Source: Euptelea pleiosperma (lineage: Eukaryota > Streptophyta > Magnoliopsida > Ranunculales > Eupteleaceae). Taken from it: a stretch of 64,000 nucleotides of DNA. Each line of letters begins with the position of its first letter. Within the stretch, counting starts at the first letter, position 1. Position numbers and translations under genes: made by a program. Below the pieces are notes generated by a model. The model was not told the DNA's origin and did no database searches. It saw only the letters and a program-made list of their open reading frames with translations. The stretch spans positions 9,906,000 to 9,969,999 of the forward strand of contig CM068549.1 of NCBI GenBank assembly GCA_035048495.1, given 5' to 3'. This document shows positions 57,075 through 64,000 of this stretch, piece by piece.

Positions 57075-58465
57075 AAAGAGCCTCCAAAGAGGAGTCTAAG
57101 ATGATATTTGCATGCCTTCAACTTCAATACCTGCAAAATGAAAATGTAAACAATAGAAAAGGAAAAAAGAAAACAAACAAGGATAAAAAATGCTATCAAG
57201 TATTTACTAAAGCTAAAATCATTTTCTGAACTACGTGCCTGTTAGAAAAAAGTAGGGAAAAAACATATCATTTGAAATATTCAACAGTCACTCTTGTTTG
57301 TTGTAAGGAACATTTTGTTTTAATTAATCAATTTTGGAATAGTTTAAAAAATGAGCACATTTGACCATTGTGGAGTGTAACAACTCGACCAGCCATGAGA
57401 ATGTTTAGGAACCTACAATACATGATGCAAATGGCTAAACAAGAAGACATGATTCTCACATGCATAAGAGCATAAAAGTAAATATTTAAAATTAAGTTAA
57501 GCAAATAGTAAGTGAGAATTCATCAAGCGTGTGCATTTATTTGTGACGCGACATTTGAGAATTACCTTTAATTGCAAACAGGATCCAAAAAATGGCTGCA
57601 AGCTCATCAAGAAAGTATAGGAGAAATCAAGCAAGGTTAGATACTAAAGCCAACGCAAAGAAGAGAGTCCATTAGGACCAACGATTTGTTCAGTTTTCTA
57701 CAAAACAAAAATCCCCCAAAACAAAAAACCTAAACCCTCAAAACATAATAACAGAAACCCATCAATTAATAAAAACACAATCAAACAAAATCAAGAAAAA
57801 TAAATTGATTGATATTACAAAACCCACACCACTTCTAGTATACCACACGCTACTTCAAGTCGCCCAAAATAAATGTCCAACACTTACCCGTATAAAACCC
57901 TAGTCCATAAACCTCAATAAAAGTTTCAAAATCAAACGCTACATTCAACCATCAAAAATCAAACACGTATAAAAGAGCTCGATTAGCTCTTTATCCATGG
58001 AGACTAGTGAATGATCACCGTAAAGGAGGGAGGGGGTTAAGGAATCTCACCATGGAGAAGGAGCGGCTGGAAGGTGGATGTAGTGGATGGAGTCTGCTGT
58101 GGTTGCTGGGCCACACAGTGGCATTCACGGCGATTGTAGCGGGGGGTTGAGAGAGAGATGGAGAGATCTTGAAAGAGTGAGAGAGAGATCGAGAGGAAGA
58201 GGGCGTGAAAGAGTCAATAGTGTCGGGTTCTAACTTATTTGATTACTTACAAATAAATAAAAAACTTTTATTTATTAATTGTTTATTTTAGCGCTCACAC
58301 AACACGAACCTTCGCAAGTTCTGCAGTATGCTTACGTCCCTTGTCAACGATGATGAGGGACCACAATATGAACCACGTGGCATACTCTTAGACGCCACTA
58401 ACCGTATGGATGTTGGGACTACCAAATATCATCCTAATGAGTGATTTCAAAACCTTAGATCTTTT
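57075..58465. other. Unassigned DNA right of the CACTA end
   Basis: No LTR or coding family recognised. A plus-strand ATG at 57592 gives MAASSSRKYRRNQAR before a donor-like GTTAGA. A minus-strand ATG sits near 58054, after CT-rich DNA resembling a 5' untranslated region. A plus-strand open stretch at 58295-58443 reads LVNDDEGPQYEPRGILLDAT and follows an acceptor-like TTTATTTTAG. Any of these could be an exon; none can be assigned. Confidence 0.35.
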
Positions 58466-60021
58466 TGAAATTTCACCGGTCTGTTCTCTTTAATCCAATA
58501 CACCTAGAAGGGGGCGTTGATTAGGTATTTAAAATTAATTATACCTACAGAGTTTTACTGGTTTATGGTAGGGGAACAAAATCGCATGCCTTAGTTGTTT
58601 GATAAAAGATCTTCACAACTGACTCAAATCGAATATACCTCTGTGGTATATTTTCTTTTGTCATTTGATCTAATCAAGATAGATTGCGGAATACAAACAA
58701 ACAATCACACAAGAAAAGAGAATTTTAAGTGGAAACCTTAGCCAAAGAAAAACCACGGGACCACGTCCAGACGGAAAGTATCACTAACTGAAAAGTTAAA
58801 CGAAACAAAGGTTATCTATGCAGCACCGTTGCAAATACAGCTTCCAACCTTAGCCAAGACCTATTGCCGATGCGCCCACGTCCTCTGAATCAACGCTACG
58901 AATCCATGCACGCCCTTCCAGCCAAGAAGCATTATCCACTTGTTCAGTTTGGTACACCCCACACCTACCGTCGATCGACTCCTTTGATCTTAATTCTCAA
59001 TACTCTCGCCTTTGCAGAAGGTGAAAGATTCAGTACACCCTAAACCCTAGGTTGCTTAAATGGTGTTGAGTCACACTGGTACACTCAGGCTACTAGGTTG
59101 AATATAGGAGTGGAAGACCTAAGCCGAGGAAAGGATCAAGCACTTAGCTTTGATCAAGAAGAGAACAAGCTCACAAGATGTGAATGGAAAACAAGCTTCT
59201 TGCTCTTCAAATGGACACTTCAAAAAATAAAATATTTCTTCTCTCTCTTGAAGATTGAGTCACTTTGTGTCTCTGTGTGTGTTTAGAGAAGGCATAGAAG
59301 GGTTGTATTTATAGAATTCATGACCCTGAGTCATACAGAACGTGGGATAATGGAACCAAGAATTTTGGATTTGATAAGGACCGATTCTGTGCATGGTCCA
59401 ATCGATTGTACACTAGGTCCAATCGATTGGGGATAAGTGTCCAATCGATTGGGCTCAATAAGATTCCTATTCCAAAGGCTCTAATCGATTACACAGAGGT
59501 CTCCAATCGATTTGACTCAAATAAGTTTCTATCCCGAAGATTCCAATCGATTTCACAAAGTCTCCAATCGATCGGGCTAAAATAAGTTTCTGCCTCGTAG
59601 CTTCCAATCGATTACACAGAGTCTCCAATTGATTGGGCTATGTTAAATCGATTGGGGATAAGTATCCAATCGATTGGACTATCCCAATAGTCAATATATT
59701 TGACTCAGACTCGGGTCAGTCCAATGACTAGGTTTGACCATTATATTTTATCCTTTTTAACCAATTCCTATGGCCACTAAGTCACTTACCTTCCTAATCG
59801 AGTGTACACGTTCTTTAATTGACAAATCGGCAGTTACTCAGATAACTCCTATCGTCAACTGTCTAATTCATGTTGTCTATGTCATCTAGTCTTCAAGTAG
59901 TTAGCGAAGTGTGTGTACCATTACATCTCCACACTACTCTAGTGCTCGTAAGAACGGTTACAAGAATATTTTTATGTCAAACAGAATCTTTGTCAAATTG
60001 AATATGAAAATATTTCTTACA
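58466..60021 (-). mobile_element. 3' LTR of copia derivative
   Basis: 1556 bp, TG...CA (minus-strand start TGTAAGAAATATTTTC at 60021). Contains the CCAATCGATTGG array at 59397-59677. A 62-codon plus-strand frame at 59098-59286 is not supported as a gene. Confidence 0.8.
59397..59677. repeat. CCAATCGATTGG array, about 61 bp tandem unit
   Basis: Eleven copies or near-copies of the palindrome CCAATCGATTGG. In the central part they alternate between two contexts and recur at 61-62 bp (59441, 59503, 59564, 59625; also 59481, 59543, 59604), so the unit is a 61 bp tandem repeat with two palindromes. Some copies are changed (CTAATCGATTAC, CCAATTGATTGG). Confidence 0.9.
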
Positions 60022-60040
60022 ATCTCCTCCTTTGAGACAA
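60022..60040 (-). other. Polypurine tract of copia derivative
   Basis: Minus strand ...CAAAGGAGGAGAT adjoining the LTR start TGTAAG. It resembles the AAAGGGGGAGATTG tract of SIRE-type elements. Confidence 0.65.
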
Positions 60041-61908
60041 AAAATATTTAATCGTATAGAAGGTAAAAAATAAAAAATACAATCCCACCATCTTATATGC
60101 TTCACTCACTATCTCATACTCTCTCGGATATAATCAAATAGATAATGGAATGACTTTTGATCTGTTCCCTGCACATTCTATCAACAATACATACCATGTA
60201 ATATCATCGGTAATCAATAAATCATTAAAATGCAGTGAGTTAATTATGCACATCACAAGAAGATAAATTGAAAAAAATAATGTAACAAAATTTTTCTCCC
60301 CCTATCTCATGCATCTACTTATTTTTACCTCTATGATTTTCTCTCTCCCTTTTTGTCATAGATTGACAAAGGTATAGAAATATAAATAGATAATAAGCAT
60401 GTAATGAATATCATCATGAAGAACAAGTGCATCAGTGCAACATAATAACAAGTATAAAGACTAAAAGATAGGCATGACGCATAGTCTAAATACATCAATG
60501 GTTTAAATTTTGGTGAAATCATTTAACCAATCATAAATCTTTTTCAAATGAATTTTAAAATTTTAAATCATCTCTGAAAAGATTAACAACTCACAGAACT
60601 CAAATCTGAAGTATGTTAAAATTCATAAATAATCAAGTTAAATGCAATGCATAATGAGTTTCAATTTGATTGGCACTAACAAATATCAAACCTAGGATTT
60701 TAGACTTAACTACTTAGTTTAATCTTGAATAGTTCAAATGCAGTCAATCTAGGCCATTTATTAGAGCCAGTCAGTCAAACTAATACACTTTAGTTGAATT
60801 TTCAATTTCTTTCACTTGGGTGTACTGTGATCTGACATTCCACTTCTTAGGGTACAAGACGGATGTTAGTAAAAATTTAAATACTTTATTCAAAATCTGG
60901 AGATATCCTGTATCCAATCATGAAATCATCATTAGAGCTAATAAGTTCTCACTAACTCTCTATTTACAAGTGTACTTGCTAATGTGATTTCACATTACTT
61001 TTATAGCAAATATGGCTATTTCTCACTCACTTGTTTAATCAGAATTTCATTTTTCAAGTTCTCATCTTTTGACATTTGGTCGGTTTGGTAGCTTTCACAC
61101 TTGGTTGGTATGGTATCCTTTGTAGCATTATGTAATCAGATTTTTATATAGATCGAGGCCATGCAGATTTTACCACATCTACTTGAGGTAACTCTTTCCA
61201 TGGAGAACTATCACACAGGGAGGCCAATAGTTGATTATTTTGCAGTTTCAAAATCAACTGAGGGTAGGAACACAACTAATTCGAAGTCATGAAAAGTAGA
61301 AGTTTATTCTTGATTCCCATAGAGTACTAGATTTATTACCTCAATCAAATCCAGTCCCAACCAGTGTCAGTTAGTGTGCATATGAATAACAAGTTAAAAC
61401 TTATAAACATCCACTAACTGAGAATTAGTAAAATAGACTAATCTTCTAAATATTCTAGAGTTTTCTACAATGATCTAGTCTCAATTTACCTTGTGTCAAG
61501 TCCTGGTTCTAGAATTTTCTAGAGTTAATGCCCATCATATTAAGAACATTTATGCAATGCACAACTCTAAAACAAAATCCTAAACATGACACAAAACAAT
61601 TTTTGATTTTCAAATTTTCTATTTTTGTTTTTGAATAGAAGAATTCAAAACAATGCAAATAAGCAAATATCTAAAATAAATAAAAAATTATAAAGAAAAC
61701 AAAATCCTAAAATAAAACTATACACTCAACTCATAAAAGATATACAATCATAAAATAGAGAAGAGTATAAAGAACCACATTTATTCAATCAATGGGACAA
61801 GTGCCACTAGACTTCATAAGGAATTTACTCCAAATTGAATCTAGATTTATCGGTCCTTCCTTTCTCACCCATATGGTCTTATACCTCGTATGTGGGTTCT
61901 TATTCTCG
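60041..61908. other. Non-coding interior of copia derivative
   Basis: About 1.9 kb of AT-rich DNA with no domain of pol or env visible in any frame. It occupies the place where pol would be. Confidence 0.55.
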
Positions 61909-62789
61909 CTATTTGCTTAGGTGGTGAAGGAGGATCGACATTTTTCTTTTTATTTGTCTCTTATTCTGAGCCCTTTGAGTTTGGGTGCCATTAAGTTTCA
62001 TAAGGTTTGCAATCTCTCTACTCAAGGCATCCGACTTTTGATACAAGGCTGTCATTTTATAGAGTCGATCTCCTTGGTTCCCATATGATTTTCTCTTGGG
62101 AGGAACCATGGTATCTCTCATCTTTTAGAAATAATTCTTGCTTAGATGACCTCTACTCCTACAGTAATTATAAACATGCACATGTATAACTGGTCTGGGT
62201 CTAGGTTGATCAACCTGAGGTGTGAAAGGAACTTTGGCTTTTACAAATTTAGTTCCTGAAGACGATGGGGTATTAGCATTATCAACATATCTAAGTCCGA
62301 GCTTGTCTCCACATCTTTGTCCCACACTTAGAATCTCATTTAATTTCTCGGTGCTTTAAAAATATAAGGCAAGTCCTTTTTCAGTTAAACTAGATCAAGT
62401 TCAAGTGACTTTCTCTTCTCTAGATATTCCTAATACTCAGTTTCAAGAAATTTAACTTTGTCTTGGAGGCTAGCTTTCTCTTCTTCATGCTGTCTAAAAA
62501 TAGTTTCGTATTTTTCATGCTCACTTTTAAAAGACATTTTAGCATCCATACAAGTTTGGAACTCGCATTCCAAGAACTTGCTTCTTTCTTGAAGAGATTT
62601 CTTCTCTTCCCTAACCTGACCAACTAGCACAGATAATTCGTTATTGTCTAGTTTACAAGCAAAATTTTCAGAGTCAACAAATTTAACTTTATTAGTCAAT
62701 TTCTTATTAGCTTTGGTCAGTCTAAAGCTTTCTTTATAGCTCTTGATATGTAGTATAAAGATCGCTTTGATCTTCACTGTTTGAGTCAC
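61909..62789 (-). pseudogene. SIRE-type gag remnant: coiled coil and zinc knuckle
   Basis: From the 5' side: 62789-62430 encodes a Lys/Glu-rich coiled coil (SLQERSKFLECEFQTCMDAK), typical of the C-terminal half of SIRE gag. 62325-62125 reads LGLRYVDNANTPSSSGTKF, then YNYCRSRGHLSKNY, a CX2CX4HX4C knuckle whose first and last Cys are both Tyr. 62121-61909 continues with MRDTMVPPKRKSYGNQGDRL. Frames change between the pieces. The capsid part expected upstream is absent, since only about 100 bp separates 62789 from the primer site. Confidence 0.7.
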
Positions 62790-62888
62790 TACGGCTATTG
62801 ACAGTCTTCTTTAGGCATCTTTATAAATAAAAAGAATGAACTGGTTTTGTAGGAATCTAAATTTAGGTGATTAAACCTTTTATAGAAT

Positions 62889-62905
62889 AACCCGCTCTGA
62901 TACCA
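62889..62905 (-). other. Primer binding site, Met-initiator tRNA type
   Basis: Minus strand TGGTATCAGAGCGGGTT. The first 12 bases match the complement of the plant initiator Met tRNA, the usual copia primer. Two bases separate it from the LTR at 62908. Confidence 0.85.
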
Positions 62906-62907
62906 AG

Positions 62908-63251
62908 TGAAATTTCACCTGTCCGTTCTCTTTAATCCAATATACCTAGATGGGGGGGTTGATTAGGTATTTAAAATTAATTATACCTACACAGTTTTAC
63001 TAGTCTATGGTAGAGGAACAAAATCGCATGCCTTAGTTGTTTGATAAAAGATTATCACAACCGACTCAAATCAAATATACCTCCGTGGTATATTTTTTTT
63101 TTGTCATTTGATCTAATCAAGATAGATTGCGGAATACAAACAAACAATCACACAAGACGAGATTTTTAGGTGGAAACCTTAGCCAAGGAAAAACCACAGG
63201 ACGACGTCTAGATGGAAAGTATCACTGACTGAAAATTTAAATGAAACAAAG
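62908..63251 (-). mobile_element. 5' LTR of copia derivative, truncated by insertion
   Basis: Matches 58466-58810 and then stops at ACAAAG where the other copy continues GTTATCTATGC. The rest is presumably beyond the next insertion. Confidence 0.8.
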
Positions 63252-64000
63252 TGTCATGCCCAAAATTCGTGATCCATGACCCGACACTAATATTCATAGG
63301 TTAACCCATTTATCCGAATTTAAAGGTGAACTAATCAAGAAAGAATGTCATAATTTAAAATAGAATATCAATATGTCAAATATATCTCAAATAAAATCTC
63401 CAGTAACTAACATCATCTATAACGCATAAGGTCAAAAGAAACATAATATCAAAAGAACCGATGGTCTACAAGTCACGGTTCATCAAAATGTCACATCTGT
63501 TCTACGATCCAAACAATAAAAATAATGGATTTTATTACATAAATTATTAAGCAATGAAATAATAAAAGACTAATAATGTTCATCTGCAAGGTTGGGCTCC
63601 TGCTCATCGGGCTCATATGTCTCCTCTCCTAATTCATCAATAGGTTGCATTTCCTCCTCGTATCCTTCCTCATACGTCTCAGTCTCATTTACATCTGAAA
63701 ATTTTTGTTGTAGAGTGAGCCAAGCGCTCACTCAAAATTTTCACCCCGAACATAATTCAAACAATACAATTTGTAGTCATGCTAGCACAAATTGAATTGT
63801 CAAACAGTAATATTATGGTCATAATGAATGCATGAACAATTAATCAAAAGTAATGCACAACCCACATAGGGGGTCTCCTTCTTCACCCACGCAGGGGGTC
63901 TTCCCGGGGTTTTCGGGTCTTTCACCCTGGAGAACTCACTCCCAACTTGCTTTATCGCTTCTGAATTGGAAATACAATGCATGTCTTCATTTATATACGA
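63252..64000. mobile_element. Unclassified LTR-like element, left end
   Basis: Starts TGTCATGCCCAAAATTCGTG directly at the break in the copia LTR, which looks like an LTR start of a gypsy-type element. On the minus strand an open run at 63695-63570 ending in TAG is very acidic (about 18 Asp/Glu of 41 residues) and follows an acceptor-like TTTTCAG. Near 63860-63900 the motif CCCAC.(T/C)AGGGGGTCT is repeated. The other end is outside the window, so class and orientation are unproven. Confidence 0.5.

Larger units (their letters stand above)
58466..63251 (-). mobile_element. SIRE-like Ty1/copia derivative without pol
   Basis: Minus-strand element: 5' LTR 63251-62908 (cut by another insertion), primer site 62905-62889, gag remnants to about 61909, about 1.9 kb non-coding, polypurine tract near 60040-60022, 3' LTR 60021-58466. 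The LTR starts near 58466 and 62908 agree over about 340 bp with scattered substitutions. Protease, integrase, RT and RNase H are all missing and gag lacks its N-terminus, so it is a non-autonomous deletion derivative or a large gag-only relative. The left flank is CTTTT (58461-58465). Confidence 0.8.

Noticed and set aside
1..64000. CRISPR arrays, rRNA and tRNA genes
   Set aside because: None seen. tRNA-like text is limited to short retrotransposon primer sites; repeats are LTRs, microsatellites and the copia array.

Overview
The window is repeat-dominated nuclear DNA from a plant, most likely an angiosperm with a large genome. The evidence is Athila-type Ty3/gypsy retrotransposons with a tRNA-Asp-like primer site, a SIRE-like Ty1/copia relative with a Met-initiator primer site, one end of a CACTA DNA transposon, and plant-like intron-containing gene fragments. 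I cannot name the species. I see no intact host gene and no rRNA, tRNA or CRISPR array.

Layout. 1-8567 holds minus-strand Athila-type debris: a partial LTR (1-885) inserted into an LTR remnant (886-1777), a complete LTR with primer site (1758-3786), and the 5' end of an older element (gag start, leader, primer site and a 2.9 kb LTR, 3787-8567). 8568-10846 is non-LTR DNA carrying a decayed RBM34/NOP12-like RNA-binding gene fragment and half of a CLC chloride-channel exon. 10847-55693 is one plus-strand Athila-type element inserted in that CLC exon (target duplication AAGGC). It was later invaded three times by its own family: a solo LTR in gag (14844-17424, GAACG), a full minus-strand element in the gag zinc-knuckle region (17840-32070, ACAGC), and a full plus-strand element at the protease/RT junction (33921-48865, TTATC). 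55694-57074 resumes the CLC exon and ends in a CACTA-type terminus. 57075-58465 is unassigned. 58466-63251 is a minus-strand SIRE-like copia derivative with gag remnants and no pol, whose 5' LTR is cut by a further LTR-like element (63252-64000).

How the parts work. Each full Athila-type element carries LTR, tRNA-Asp-like primer site, a leader of about 1.3-1.7 kb, one continuous gag-protease-RT-RNase H-integrase frame, a 1.9 kb 3' non-coding zone and a polypurine-like tract. All three frames contain stop codons, so none looks autonomous. The minus-strand element is the youngest by LTR identity and has only two nonsense codons, but its 5' LTR has lost about 1 kb including the likely TATA region.

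I do not see a clearly new biological system. The signals most worth a second look are non-coding: a CCGTT-GATC motif repeated at exact 20 bp spacing in nine of the ten Athila-type LTRs or LTR parts long enough to show it, two short hairpins kept behind pol in all three elements, a conserved leader reading frame with a GAAA-loop hairpin, a 61 bp tandem array of CCAATCGATTGG in the copia LTR, and gene fragments possibly captured by a CACTA element.
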